A stretch of 64,000 nucleotides of DNA, from positions 62,001-126,000 of the forward strand of contig CAZPWT010000015.1 of NCBI GenBank assembly GCA_964590435.1, given 5' to 3'. The notes under the pieces were generated by a model. It was given only the letters and a program-made list of their open reading frames with translations. It ran no database searches and was not told the DNA's origin. The DNA comes from WSZJ01 sp964590435. Its GTDB lineage: Bacteria; Planctomycetota; MHYJ01; WSZJ01. A program made the translations under genes and the position numbers. This document shows, piece after piece, positions 32,558 to 41,345 of the stretch (its first letter is position 1; every line of letters begins with the position of its first letter).

Positions 32558-33724
32558 CTATTTTTTGTCGACCGCCCCGGTAGCAGGGTCAAACCTCTCG
32601 CCCTCCTCCAGCACCCGTACGAACGTAAATCCGGCATCGGTCCACTTGAACAAGAGCGTCTTCTGGACCCAGCCGTCCTCTCCCTCCACCTGCCAGCTCG
32701 CCTGGCACGCCGCCGCCACTCCTTCCTTCATCTGCGGTGACGGCTCGCCCTGCATGTGAATCACTTTCCCGGCCGTCAGCTTCTCGATCTCCACCGCCGC
32801 AAGGTACTTCAACGCCGCCCTCCCGCCCGTCTTCAGGTCCGGCAGCTTGTCCGGATGTGCCTCCGGGATCTGGTCCCCCGGCCAGAGCTTCACCACGGCC
32901 CACTCGTTGTTCTTCTTCTCGAAGCGCCCCTTCAGCCACCCCTTCTTCGCCCCGTCGAGCGTCCACTCCACGTCCGTGGCGCCACTGCCCGTCGCCGCGC
33001 CCGTCATCATCATTCCGCCTGAGGAGTTCGTGACCTTCACCTTCTTCCCCGCGTTCTCTTTCTGGAGCCGCTCCTCCGCCAGCCACGGCAGCAACTCGAG
33101 CGCATCCTCCGTCCGGTCCGCCTGCCCGTTGCGCAGGATGAACCCCTTCACCGTCGCCGTGAACGTCCCCGCGACCCAGCTTTTCCGGTCGCCCCCGCCC
33201 GCCTCGCCCTTCTTCTCCTCCGTCTCGACGCACACCCAGATCTTTCCCGGGATTCGTTTCCCCGATTCCTTCCCCAGCTCCAGCTTCATCGAGTACCCGC
33301 TCATGAACATGTCGTGCTCCGGCATGCTCTCGCCGGGCTTCTTGTACCCGACGTGGATGTGCGGCCGGTCGTACGCTTTCTCCGCCTTGAACTCCCACTT
33401 CCGGTTCTCCGGGATCGAGCCCCTTTCCTTCGTGAACAGGAACACGACGAACTCCTTGTCCGCGAAGAACTCCTTTCCCTGCTTCAGGTGCAGGATCCCG
33501 TTCTCAAGCACGGCGCTGTCGAGCGTGAAGGGTTCGCCGCGGACCTGCCCCGAAACGGGCTGGTCGGGGATCGTGGCGCCCTCGAGGGAAGCGCGCCAGC
33601 CGGCGCCGTTCGTGGGCGCCTGTGCCGAGGAGGACGGGCTTGCCGGAGTAGGGGCGGGTGCGGCGGGCTTGCGGCAGCCGGCGAGCGCGAGAAGGACGAG
33701 CACGGCGGCGAAGTTGCGGTTCAT
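32558..33724 (-). CDS. Lipoprotein of unknown function
   Basis: ATG 33724 follows AGGAAG by about 6 nt. The 388-aa product has a lipobox (LLALAGC) and a Pro/Ala/Ser linker to residue 40. Two regions follow: a beta-rich part (TLDSAVLENGILHLKQGK to RKSWVAGTFTATVKGF) and a part with alternating charged strands (DVEWTLDGAKKGWLKGRF to GWVQKTLLFKWTDAGFTFV). No family recognised. It is divergent from the C45 hydrolase gene. Confidence 0.7.
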   Translation of the reverse strand: MNRNFAAVLVLLALAGCRKPAAPAPTPASPSSSAQAPTNGAGWRASLEGATIPDQPVSGQVRGEPFTLDSAVLENGILHLKQGKEFFADKEFVVFLFTKERGSIPENRKWEFKAEKAYDRPHIHVGYKKPGESMPEHDMFMSGYSMKLELGKESGKRIPGKIWVCVETEEKKGEAGGGDRKSWVAGTFTATVKGFILRNGQADRTEDALELLPWLAEERLQKENAGKKVKVTNSSGGMMMTGAATGSGATDVEWTLDGAKKGWLKGRFEKKNNEWAVVKLWPGDQIPEAHPDKLPDLKTGGRAALKYLAAVEIEKLTAGKVIHMQGEPSPQMKEGVAAACQASWQVEGEDGWVQKTLLFKWTDAGFTFVRVLEEGERFDPATGAVDKK

Positions 33725-33861
33725 GGAGGCTTCCTGAAGGGTTGTCAGGCGGTGCATTCTCCACCGGCTGGGGGCAACTGAACAGGGCACGGAAAACAAC
33801 GACCCTGCACGGAGCCGCTTCCGGGATAGAATCCTCCCCTGCACCCGCCCCGGAGGCCGCC

Positions 33862-34968
33862 TTGATCCGACTGACCCGCATCCTGCCGCTGCTCGCCCTC
33901 GTCCTGCCCGTCTTCGCGCAGGAGAAGCCCCAGCCGTTCGGCACCGCCGACGACATCAACGGCGTCCGCGTCTTCCGCGTCGAGGGGACCCCCGCCGAAA
34001 TCGGCCGGCGCGTCGGCCGCAACTTCCGCGACGAAATCCGCTTCCTGTTCAAGGAGTACTTCGAGACCTACACCGAGGACCCGGAGCTGCGCGACAAGTT
34101 CGTGGAGAACGCGAAAAACCTCGAGAAGTACCTGTCCGACGACGAGCGGGCGGAGCTGAAGGGGCTGGCGGAGGGGGCGGAACTGGACTGGGAGCACGTG
34201 CTGATCGTGCACACGTTCCTCGACGCGATCCGCATCGTGAATTGCTCGACGTTCGTGCTCGAGCCGCCGGCGACGAAGAACGACACGGTGATCTTTGGGC
34301 GCAACCTCGATTTCCCCGGCCGCGGCGTCGCGCACAAGCACTCGATGGTGATGGTCTACAGCCCCAAGGGGAAATACTCGTTCGCTTCGGTCACCTGGCC
34401 GGGGCTCGCCGGCGTCCTCTCCGGCATGAACGAGCACGGCCTCAGCCTCGCCGTCATGAACGTCTACCACAAGAAGGACACCGTCCAGGGCGTCCCCTAC
34501 GTGCTCCTCTTCCGCCGCGTCCTCGAGACCTGCAAGACCTTCGACGAAGCCAAGGCCTTCCTCGAGAAGGCCGACCGCACCTGCGGCAACAACCTCATGG
34601 TCGTCGACGCCTCCGGCAAGTGCGGCGTCTTCGAGCTCGACCACGAGCAGTGCAAGGTCCGCGAGCCCGAGGAAGGCGCCATCATCGCCACCAACCACTG
34701 GCGCCTCGACCCGCCCAACGAATCCCAGGTCTGCCCCCGCTGGTTCCGCCTGAACCAGCTCGAGAAGGCGTGGAAGGGAAAGATCGGGATGGCGGAGGCG
34801 AAGAAGCTGCTGCAGGCGGTCCCGCAGGGCGAGCTGACCCTCCAGTCGATGCTGTTCCTGCCGAAAGAGAAGGAGCTGTACCTCGCGGTCGGGGAGCTGC
34901 CGGCGACGAAGGGGAAGTTCCGGCGGGTGGAAGGGCTGTTCCGGGACACGGAGCGCACGACGAAGTAG
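33862..34968 (+). CDS. C45-family peptidase / acyltransferase-like hydrolase, secreted
   Basis: The start is TTG 33862, 5 nt after GGAGG, and opens a signal peptide (MIRLTRILPLLALVLPVFAQ). The 368-aa product matches the C45 (acyl-CoA:6-aminopenicillanate acyltransferase-like, Ntn-hydrolase) group. The expected nucleophile is C128 in IRIVNCSTFV, and GRNLDFPG, MNEHGLSLAVMNVYH and FELDHEQC are typical of the family. Such enzymes mature by self-cleavage before the Cys. TAGAAT (33827-33832) is a possible -10 box. The substrate is probably an amide; not known. Confidence 0.78.
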   Translation: MIRLTRILPLLALVLPVFAQEKPQPFGTADDINGVRVFRVEGTPAEIGRRVGRNFRDEIRFLFKEYFETYTEDPELRDKFVENAKNLEKYLSDDERAELKGLAEGAELDWEHVLIVHTFLDAIRIVNCSTFVLEPPATKNDTVIFGRNLDFPGRGVAHKHSMVMVYSPKGKYSFASVTWPGLAGVLSGMNEHGLSLAVMNVYHKKDTVQGVPYVLLFRRVLETCKTFDEAKAFLEKADRTCGNNLMVVDASGKCGVFELDHEQCKVREPEEGAIIATNHWRLDPPNESQVCPRWFRLNQLEKAWKGKIGMAEAKKLLQAVPQGELTLQSMLFLPKEKELYLAVGELPATKGKFRRVEGLFRDTERTTK

Positions 34969-35236
34969 GCGCGCATCGTCGCGGCGGAATCTCCTCGCTC
35001 ACGCGCTGGTTCGCGCTGGTTTTGCGTCGGTCCGGGGCTGTAGAGTGGCCGTTCGTGACGCGCTCTTGGCCCGAAAGCCCCACCGACTTACCCGGTGCGC
35101 CGCCAGGGAGCAGATCGGGCAGGCGCAGGGCGAAAACCGGCCGGGCGGCGGCGACAGGGGCGGTATCGAAAATTGGGTTCCAAGCGGGGCTGTGATCCTC
35201 GGTAGCCGCCCAAGAACTTCTTTGAGGAAGTCGCCG
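34969..35236 (+). other. 268-nt intergenic region, no gene seen
   Basis: GC-rich sequence with a GTG-initiated frame that runs into the next gene, but without a ribosome site or protein-like composition. I see no promoter, terminator or repeat that I can support, apart from the GAGGAAG site of the next gene near its end. Confidence 0.4.
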
Positions 35237-36118
35237 ATGCGCACGTCCGTCGCCATTGCCCTCTCGCTCCTGGTCCTTGGTTCCACAACGGCTGAGGAAT
35301 CTGGCAAAACGTGGAAATTGAAGCTCCCTGGGAAGCCGGCTCCGGGTGTGAAATTTCAGGAAACTCGCGAGATTACGAGCGACGGATACTCCAAGATAAC
35401 CGAAGAGGGAAAGGCGGCCAGGGAAGGCCCTATTGCTTTCAACTCTTCGTATGATTACACGACGGAAATCACCGCCGTCGACGGGGACGGGCCCACTTCG
35501 CTGAAATGGACCTTCAAGAAAGCCCGCGGGTCCAAGGCAGGCCGCGAGACAACGTTCGCGTTCGAAGGGAAGACGGTGATCGGCAAGCGCGGCGAAGACA
35601 AGAAGTGGGCTTTCGTTTACGAAGACGGCTCCGGGCTGGGCGAGGCCGAGGCGGACCTGTCGCAATTTGTTCCCAACTCCTGGGACAACTTCGCGGAAGT
35701 GCTGTTTCCGAACTCTTCCGTCCGCGTCGGCGACTCCTGGACTCTGGAACCGCGCGCCGTGCTTAAACAACTGGGATTTCCCGAGGACTATTTCGACCTC
35801 AAAACGTCGAAAGGTGCCTGCAAGCTCGTAAGCGTAGAAGACCAGGGAGGCGCGAGTTATGCGCTCATTTCCTACGAGATTTCACTCGTCTCCCGGTTCG
35901 TTCCACCGGTCAAACTCGACGAGGCATTTCCGACCCTATTCAAGGGTGACGTCAAGTTCTGCGCCGACGGCGCGCTGCCGAATGTCGAAAAGACCTTCAT
36001 CATCGAGATCGTCGCGAAGGGCCACGGGGTGGACCGCTCGAACGACAAGTCGATCTCCGTGGACCTGGACATGAGGAATACGATAAGGGAAAAGAGCACG
36101 CGCGCAGCGGTGAAGTAG
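35237..36118 (+). CDS. Secreted protein of unknown function
   Basis: ATG 35237 follows GAGGAAG by 7 nt. The 293-aa product has a signal peptide (MRTSVAIALSLLVLGSTTAEE) and a beta-rich body (WKLKLPGKPAPGVKFQETRE to ALISYEISLVSRFV). No membrane span or catalytic motif is visible. Codon use is markedly less GC-rich than in the flanking genes (for example GATTACGAGCGACGG), as in cobA-hemD. I do not recognise the family. Confidence 0.65.
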   Translation: MRTSVAIALSLLVLGSTTAEESGKTWKLKLPGKPAPGVKFQETREITSDGYSKITEEGKAAREGPIAFNSSYDYTTEITAVDGDGPTSLKWTFKKARGSKAGRETTFAFEGKTVIGKRGEDKKWAFVYEDGSGLGEAEADLSQFVPNSWDNFAEVLFPNSSVRVGDSWTLEPRAVLKQLGFPEDYFDLKTSKGACKLVSVEDQGGASYALISYEISLVSRFVPPVKLDEAFPTLFKGDVKFCADGALPNVEKTFIIEIVAKGHGVDRSNDKSISVDLDMRNTIREKSTRAAVK

Positions 36119-36318
36119 TGTCCTGCGTCGCAAGGCGGCGCCACACGTCCTCGACGAAGCACTTCGCCTACTCAAAGAAACCTTCTGGCTCCGCTATCTT
36201 GCCTCGCTAGTGAAGCCCTTCCGCCGGCACGATCCGCAGTTCGTCGTAGCTCTCGCGCCCACCTCCCCATCCCGTTCGCAAGTTTGACTTGCTCGTGGCT
36301 TCTCAGTAAGGTGCGCGC
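36119..36318 (+). other. Intergenic region with promoter and possible gene remnant
   Basis: One frame (36120-36287) is open without a start codon and reads like protein (DEALRLLKETFWLRYLASLV), perhaps a degenerate gene end; this is weak. Its stop overlaps the promoter of the next gene. Confidence 0.3.
36284..36312 (+). promoter_or_regulatory. Promoter of the 107-aa coiled-coil gene, leaderless type
   Basis: TTGACT (36284-36289), 17-nt spacer, TAAGGT (36307-36312), then 6 nt to the ATG at 36319. No Shine-Dalgarno sequence. Confidence 0.6.
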
Positions 36319-36642
36319 ATGTCACAGACAAATGGACATCCGGTCACGCGCGAGGAAGTGCGCCAGGAACTGCGCAAAGAACTGCGCAAGGAACTGGGCA
36401 GGGTCCTCAAGAAGTATGCGACGCAGGCGGGTCTCGAACGCACCCAAGAGAGCGTGAATCGTCTCGCGCGAGCCGTCGGGGATCTCAACACGCGTGTGTC
36501 GTCCCTCGAAGATCGAATGGCGACCAAGGACGACATCAACCGGATCATGAAGGTGCTCGACGGCATGGCCACGCACAACAAGCAGTGCTGGGCCAAGCTG
36601 GTTGTTCACGAGCAGCGCATCACGGCCCTCGAGGAGCGGTAG
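36319..36642 (+). CDS. Small coiled-coil protein
   Basis: A 107-aa acidic/basic helical protein. Residues 10-35 contain a tandem of REEVRQELRKELRKELGR, mirrored by a DNA repeat of GAACTGCGCAAG. Residues 40-105 have heptads (VNRLARAVGDLNTRVSSLED and VVHEQRITALEE) typical of a parallel coiled coil. Cytosolic, no known domain. A good promoter 6 nt upstream supports expression. Lower GC than neighbours. Possible role as a scaffold or anti-toxin-like partner cannot be judged. Confidence 0.6.
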   Translation: MSQTNGHPVTREEVRQELRKELRKELGRVLKKYATQAGLERTQESVNRLARAVGDLNTRVSSLEDRMATKDDINRIMKVLDGMATHNKQCWAKLVVHEQRITALEER

Positions 36643-36722
36643 CGTCCCGATCGTCCCGACGTCCTTCGCCGCCGCTGGAGTCCATGAAGGCCAACCCTGA
36701 ATGAAAGGGGCGCGGATCCCCG

Positions 36723-37160
36723 TCAGAGTGATCGCTGCGAGCGCGGCCGACGGGGAGGCTTGGAGGACCCCGGGCTTCGGAACTCGAAGGCGTTCGGAAG
36801 CAGTTCTCCCAGACTGAACGTCCTCGCCTCGAGAATGACCCTCATGTCCGGACGGAATTCGGCCATCACCTGCCGGCACGCCCCGCACGGCCGGACGTTC
36901 TTCCCCTTCTTCCCCAGGGCGACCACCGAGATCGCCACAAAGCCGCACTTCCCTTCGGCGACGGCCCGCCCGATCGCCACCCGCTCGGCGCAGATGGTGA
37001 GGCCGTACGAAGCGTTCTCGACGTTGCAGCCGGTGATGATGGAGCCGTCGGCGCAGAGAAGCGCGGCGCCGACCTTGAACTTCGAGTACGGCGCGTAAGC
37101 GTTCTTCGCAGCCTTCCGGGCGGCGGCAAGCAGCATGCGGTCGGACGGCAGGCGCTTCAT
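36723..37160 (-). CDS. cdd: Cytidine deaminase
   Basis: A 145-aa homotetramer-type cytidine deaminase (cytidine to uridine). The zinc/catalytic motifs are CAE in NASYGLTICAERVAIGRAV and PCGACRQVM. The substrate segments APYSKFKVGAAL and GCNVENA are standard. A basic tail (SKPPRRPRSQRSL) extends beyond the core. It is the last gene of the nucleoside operon; its ATG at 37160 overlaps the stop of the adenosine deaminase gene (ATGA). Confidence 0.95.
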   Translation of the reverse strand: MKRLPSDRMLLAAARKAAKNAYAPYSKFKVGAALLCADGSIITGCNVENASYGLTICAERVAIGRAVAEGKCGFVAISVVALGKKGKNVRPCGACRQVMAEFRPDMRVILEARTFSLGELLPNAFEFRSPGSSKPPRRPRSQRSL

Positions 37161-38146
37161 TGCCACCCCTCCTCGACGCGCTTGCGGAGATCGGCCTTGG
37201 CGCTGTCGGCCGCAAACGCGGCGTCGACGGAATTCAGCACCGCCCGCTTCAGCTCTTCTTTGCGCACGCCCAGCTCCCTGTCGGCTCGCTCGAAATCCTG
37301 CGACAGCGTGCTCCCCTGGACCCCGGGGTCGTCGGTGTTGAGCGTGACCTTGACGCCGTCGCGGAGCAGCCGCGGAAACGGATGGTCGGCGATGCGGTCC
37401 ACGGCGTGGGTCATGACGTTGCTGGTCAGGCACATCTCGAAGACCGCGCCGCGCTTCTTTGCGGCCGCGAGGATCGCGGGGTCCTCGACGACGTGGACCC
37501 CGTGGCCGATGCGCGTCGCGCCCATGTCCATCGCTTCGCGCACGTTGGCCGCCGGGCCGGCCTCGCCGGCGTGGATCGTGAACGGCACGCCGAGCCGCGC
37601 GGCCTCCGCGAATCCCTCGCGGTGCGCGGCGAGCGGCGAGCGCTCGTCGCCGGCGATGTCGAGCCCGACCACGCCGCGGTCGCGGTAGCGGTGCGCCAAC
37701 CGCGCCGCCGCCATCGTCGTCTCCGGCCCGTGATTCCGGATCCCGCACAGGATCAGCCCGCTCTTCACCCCCGTCTCACGCTCCCCTTCACGAAGCCCTT
37801 CCAGCGCCCCCTCCACCGCCTCCTCGCCCGGAAATCCGGCCTTCAGCCAGAGAGTCGGCGAGAAGCGCGTCTCGAAGTAGATCACGCCGTCGGCCTTCAT
37901 GTCGCGGCAGAGCTCGAGCGCGGCGCGGCGAAGGGCCTTGCGCGAGCCGAGGGCCGGCAGGAAGAAATCGAACGTGGAGAGGAACTCGGGGAGGGAGTTG
38001 CAGGCCGGGGTGACGCGGCATCGTGAAGCGGCATCGGGGGGCCAGTTCAACCCGGCCTCTGCCGCGAGGGCGACGAGCGTCGCGGGCCTGACGGCGCCGT
38101 CGAGGTGGCAGTGCAGGTCGAGTTTCGGGAGTTTGGTGTAGTTCAT
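37157..38146 (-). CDS. add: Adenosine deaminase
   Basis: I prefer ATG 38146 over an upstream in-frame TTG at 38164. The 329-aa enzyme converts adenosine to inosine. The metal and catalytic motifs are LDLHCHLDGAVRP, a middle FTIHAGEAG, TRIGHGVHVVED and LNTDDPGVQG. Length is standard for the prokaryotic ADA group. Its product is the substrate of the phosphorylase encoded just upstream. The heptamer-rich gap to that gene is 124 bp, so the operon may have an internal processing point here. Confidence 0.93.
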   Translation of the reverse strand: MNYTKLPKLDLHCHLDGAVRPATLVALAAEAGLNWPPDAASRCRVTPACNSLPEFLSTFDFFLPALGSRKALRRAALELCRDMKADGVIYFETRFSPTLWLKAGFPGEEAVEGALEGLREGERETGVKSGLILCGIRNHGPETTMAAARLAHRYRDRGVVGLDIAGDERSPLAAHREGFAEAARLGVPFTIHAGEAGPAANVREAMDMGATRIGHGVHVVEDPAILAAAKKRGAVFEMCLTSNVMTHAVDRIADHPFPRLLRDGVKVTLNTDDPGVQGSTLSQDFERADRELGVRKEELKRAVLNSVDAAFAADSAKADLRKRVEEGWQ

Positions 38147-38169
38147 TCGCGTGGCGTGGGACAACGGCC

Positions 38170-38254
38170 GTGGTGAGTGGTGAGTGTTGAGGAGTGAGCA
38201 ACGACGGGCCGGTCAACTCGCAACTCGCAACTCGCAACCCGCAACTCGCAACTT
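38170..38254. repeat. Two heptamer arrays inside the nucleoside operon
   Basis: GTGGTGA, GTGAGTG, GTGTTGA units (38170-38202) are followed by five near-perfect CGCAACT/CGCAACC units (38216-38254). They fill the gap between the phosphorylase and adenosine deaminase genes. Confidence 0.8.
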
Positions 38255-38270
38255 ATCTGTGGCTTTTCCG

Positions 38271-39083
38271 TCAGGCCTGGATTTTCGGAAGCAGCGCTTT
38301 CACGAGCCGGGCGAACCGGTCGCTCACGGCGGCTCCGGTCTTCAGGACCTCCTTGTGGTCGACGCCGACGCCCGTCACGCCGAGGTGCGCTCCGCCCGCG
38401 GCGGCGTTGGTGATGCACGAAAGCCCCAGGACGCGGATCCCGGCCTGACGCGCCGCGATCGTCTCGAGGACCGTGCTCATGCCGACCGCGTCCGCGCCGA
38501 CCGCCGCGAGCATGCGGACCTCGGCGGGCGTCTCGTACTGCGGCCCCGCCATCCCCGCATACACCCCCTGCTTGAGCTCCACGCCGCAGTCCCGCGAAGC
38601 CGCCAGCGCCGCTTCACGGAACGCCGGGTCGTACGCCGCCGTCATGTCCACGAACGCCGGCATCCCGACCAACGGGCTCTGCCCGGTCAGGTTGATCTGG
38701 TCCGTGATCAACATCAGGTCGCCCGCCACGAGACGCGCGGCCACCCCGCCCGCCGCGTTCGTCACGATCAGGTTCTTCACGCCCCACCGCGCGAGCGACC
38801 GCACGCCGATCGTCACCTGCGTCGGGTCGTACCCCTCGTACAGGTGCCAGCGGCCGCGGAGAAGCGCCACGCTCCGTCCCGCGAGCTTCCCCACGATCAG
38901 TTGCCCCGCGTGCCCCGCCACGGTGCTCATCGGGAATCCCGCGATCTCCGTGTACGGCGCGACCCGCTTCCCCTCCACCTGCTCTGCCAGCGCCCCCAGG
39001 CCGCTTCCCAGCACGATCCCGAAATCCGGCGGCGCGCCGAACCTGTCGCCCAGCACCATGCACGGCGTCCTCGTGTCCGTCAT
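38271..39083 (-). CDS. Purine nucleoside phosphorylase
   Basis: A 270-aa trimeric-type purine nucleoside phosphorylase (inosine/guanosine plus phosphate to base plus ribose-1-phosphate). Motifs: FGIVLGSGLG, AGHAGQLIVG, LLRGRWHLYEGYDP, LIVTNAAGG, GPQYETPAEVRML and GMSTVLETIAA. The late SCITNAAAGG fits the group with a catalytic Asn. Its ATG at 39083 overlaps the stop of the alkaline phosphatase gene (ATGA), so the two are coupled. Confidence 0.93.
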   Translation of the reverse strand: MTDTRTPCMVLGDRFGAPPDFGIVLGSGLGALAEQVEGKRVAPYTEIAGFPMSTVAGHAGQLIVGKLAGRSVALLRGRWHLYEGYDPTQVTIGVRSLARWGVKNLIVTNAAGGVAARLVAGDLMLITDQINLTGQSPLVGMPAFVDMTAAYDPAFREAALAASRDCGVELKQGVYAGMAGPQYETPAEVRMLAAVGADAVGMSTVLETIAARQAGIRVLGLSCITNAAAGGAHLGVTGVGVDHKEVLKTGAAVSDRFARLVKALLPKIQA

Positions 39084-40438
39084 TTCCCGGCCTCCATCGC
39101 CCTGCGGATTCTCGCCCCCACATCCGTGTTGTCGATCACGCCGGTGAAATCGCCGGCGTGCGGACCCCACGCGTAAATTGAGACGTCGCAGCCGTCGTGC
39201 CCCTTCGTCACCAGGTGCGTCGCCTGCACCTCGATCGGGATGAACTGCACCCCGGCCGCCTGCGACAGCGCGTGCCCGACCGCGTTCTGCGCCGCGTACT
39301 TCGCGAAGTCCGACGACGCCTTCTCCCCCACCGCCTTCAGCGCCTCGATCTGCGCCAGGAGCTCGTCGCTCACCTCGTACCCCGCGCTCTCCTTCACCAC
39401 CTCCGCCAGCGGCCGCTTCCCGTCCGCCGCCACCCGCGCCATCTTCTCCGCGCTCATCTTCTGCGCCCGCAGGCGGTCGATCGCCACCTTCTCCGTCACC
39501 GTCAGCCCGCCGGTCGCGTGGTCCGCCGTCACCAGCACCAGCGTGTTCCCGTCCCGTTCCGCGAACGCCAGGATCCGCTCCACCGCCTTGTCGAACGCCG
39601 TCAGGTCCCGCACCATCGTCCCCGCGTCGTGCCCGTGGCAGGCCATGTCGATGCGCCCGCCCTCGATCACCAGGAAGAAGCCGTCGCTGTGCTCGGAGAG
39701 GAGCTGAAGCGCCTTGAGGGCCATTTCCTCGAGCGAGGGCTGGACGGCGGCGTCGCGGTCGATCTCGTAGTCCATGAAGCGGTCGGCGAAGAGGCCGATG
39801 ACGCGGCCGTCGCGGCAGTCGAGGAAGTCGGCGCGGTTGCGCAGGAACGTCCAGCCCTTGTCGCGGAACTGCTTCTGGAGCGCGTCGGGGAAGAAGACGA
39901 GGCCGCCGCCGAAGAGGACGTCGACGTTGGAATTGAGGAAGAGCTCGGCGATTTCGCTTTCGCGCTTGCGCTCGCTGCAGTGGACGGCGAACGCGGCGGG
40001 GGTGGCGTGGGTGACGGTGGTGGTCGTGACGAGGCCGACCGCCTTCCCCTTCGCCTTGCACCAGTCGGCGAGGACTTCAAGGTCCGTGCCGTCGGGGGTC
40101 TGCCCGAGAGTGCCGTTGGTCGTCTTGCGTCCGGTCGAGTAGGCGGTCGCCGCCGCGGCGCTGTCGGTCACCAGCGCGTTCGCGGGGTACGTCTTCACGA
40201 GCCCGAGGAAGCTCGTCTTCTCCAGCGCGAGCCCTTCGTGTACCCCGGGCCCCGCGAGCCGCCCGAGCGTCACCTGCGACGGCCCCATCCCGTCGCCGAT
40301 CAGCAGGATGACGTTCTTCGCCGGCTTCTCCGGCTTCGGCGCTTCGACGTTGGGGTCTTCCCCGCCGAAAATGCAGCCGGCGCAGGCCAGCAGCAGCGCC
40401 GTGCCGAACAGCCCCTTCAGTCTAGCGAGATGCTTCAT
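39080..40438 (-). CDS. Alkaline phosphatase, lipoprotein
   Basis: A 452-aa PhoA-family phosphomonoesterase with a lipoprotein signal (GTALLLACAGC). The metal and nucleophile motifs are ILLIGDGMGPSQ, LVTDSAAAATAYSTG (Ser nucleophile), IEGGRIDMACHGHD and VTADHATGG. The C-terminal AWGPHAGDFTGVIDNTDV holds the last metal ligand. It sits in a nucleoside-uptake operon between the permease and phosphorylase genes, so removal of phosphate from nucleotides outside the inner membrane is the likely job. Its start overlaps the permease gene by 17 nt. Confidence 0.92.
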   Translation of the reverse strand: MKHLARLKGLFGTALLLACAGCIFGGEDPNVEAPKPEKPAKNVILLIGDGMGPSQVTLGRLAGPGVHEGLALEKTSFLGLVKTYPANALVTDSAAAATAYSTGRKTTNGTLGQTPDGTDLEVLADWCKAKGKAVGLVTTTTVTHATPAAFAVHCSERKRESEIAELFLNSNVDVLFGGGLVFFPDALQKQFRDKGWTFLRNRADFLDCRDGRVIGLFADRFMDYEIDRDAAVQPSLEEMALKALQLLSEHSDGFFLVIEGGRIDMACHGHDAGTMVRDLTAFDKAVERILAFAERDGNTLVLVTADHATGGLTVTEKVAIDRLRAQKMSAEKMARVAADGKRPLAEVVKESAGYEVSDELLAQIEALKAVGEKASSDFAKYAAQNAVGHALSQAAGVQFIPIEVQATHLVTKGHDGCDVSIYAWGPHAGDFTGVIDNTDVGARIRRAMEAGK

Positions 40439-41345
40439 AAGGCTTCCCCAGCGCCCCCGGTGCCCGAGCTTTCCCGACGAATCCTGCGAGAACGAGGATT
40501 GTAAGCAGGTACGGCAGACTTTGCGCGAGTTGAGGTGGCAACTTTCCCTGAAGGGCGATCTGGGCGCGGTCGGAGGCGGCGAAGAGGAGGCAGGCGGCGG
40601 CGGCGCCGAGGGGGTTCCACTTGCCGAAGATCATGGCGGCGAGGGCGATATAGCCGCGGCCGGCGGTCATGTTCTGGACGAACTGGGAGACGTCGGCGGA
40701 GAGGGCGGCGCCGCCGAGGCCGGCGAGGGCGCCGGAGAGGGCGAGGGCCTTGAAGCGGGTGCGGTTGGGGCGGACGCCGAGGGAGTCGGCGGCGGCGGGA
40801 TGTTCGCCGACGGCGCGGAGGCGGAGGCCTGCGACGGTGCGGTAGAGGAAGAACCAGACGGCGGGGACGAGGGCGAAGGAGAGCCAGGCGACGGGGGTGT
40901 AGGAGAAGGGTCCGATCCCCCACTTGGGCATCGGCGCGACGCTGGCGGAGTTGGAGGAGGACTGGAAGACGAGGGTGCAGGCGAACTGGGTGACGCCGAC
41001 GGCGAGGATGTTGAGGGCGACGCCGGAGATGATCTGGTCGGCGCGGACCTTGATGGTGACGACGCCGTGGAGAAGGGCCATGAGGGAGCCGGCGGCGACG
41101 CCGGCGACGAGGCCGACCCAGGGGGCGTAGAAGCCTGCGGCGGCGGCGGAGCGAACGCCGTCGGGGCCGAGGGGTTCGCAGGCGTAGGTGACGGCGGTGG
41201 CGGTGAAGGCGGCGACGAGCATGATCCCTTCGAGCGCGATGTTGACGATCCCGGCGCGTTCGCTGATGACGCCCGCGAGCGCCGCGAGGATGAGGGGCGC
41301 GGCGAGGTTCAGCGTACCGGCGGCCATTTCGAACGGGGCGCTCAC
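40422..41345 (-). CDS. Nucleoside ABC transporter permease 2 (NupQ-like)
   Basis: A 307-aa permease of the BPD_transp_2 (branched-chain amino acid/sugar-like) group with about 8-9 membrane spans. It starts with the standard LILAALAGVISERAGIVNIALEGIM and has GLRLRAVGEHPAAADSLGV and RGYIALAAMIFGKWNPLG. In BMP-type importers this is the second permease. The start overlaps the stop of the first permease (ATGA at 41342-41345). Confidence 0.9.
   Translation of the reverse strand: MSAPFEMAAGTLNLAAPLILAALAGVISERAGIVNIALEGIMLVAAFTATAVTYACEPLGPDGVRSAAAAGFYAPWVGLVAGVAAGSLMALLHGVVTIKVRADQIISGVALNILAVGVTQFACTLVFQSSSNSASVAPMPKWGIGPFSYTPVAWLSFALVPAVWFFLYRTVAGLRLRAVGEHPAAADSLGVRPNRTRFKALALSGALAGLGGAALSADVSQFVQNMTAGRGYIALAAMIFGKWNPLGAAAACLLFAASDRAQIALQGKLPPQLAQSLPYLLTILVLAGFVGKARAPGALGKPYEASR

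Noticed and set aside
36120..36287. Gene fragment with protein-like translation
   Set aside because: There is no start codon and no recognisable family; kept only as a note on the intergenic region.
38216..38254. CRISPR array
   Set aside because: The units are 7 nt and contiguous without spacers, and no cas gene is present.
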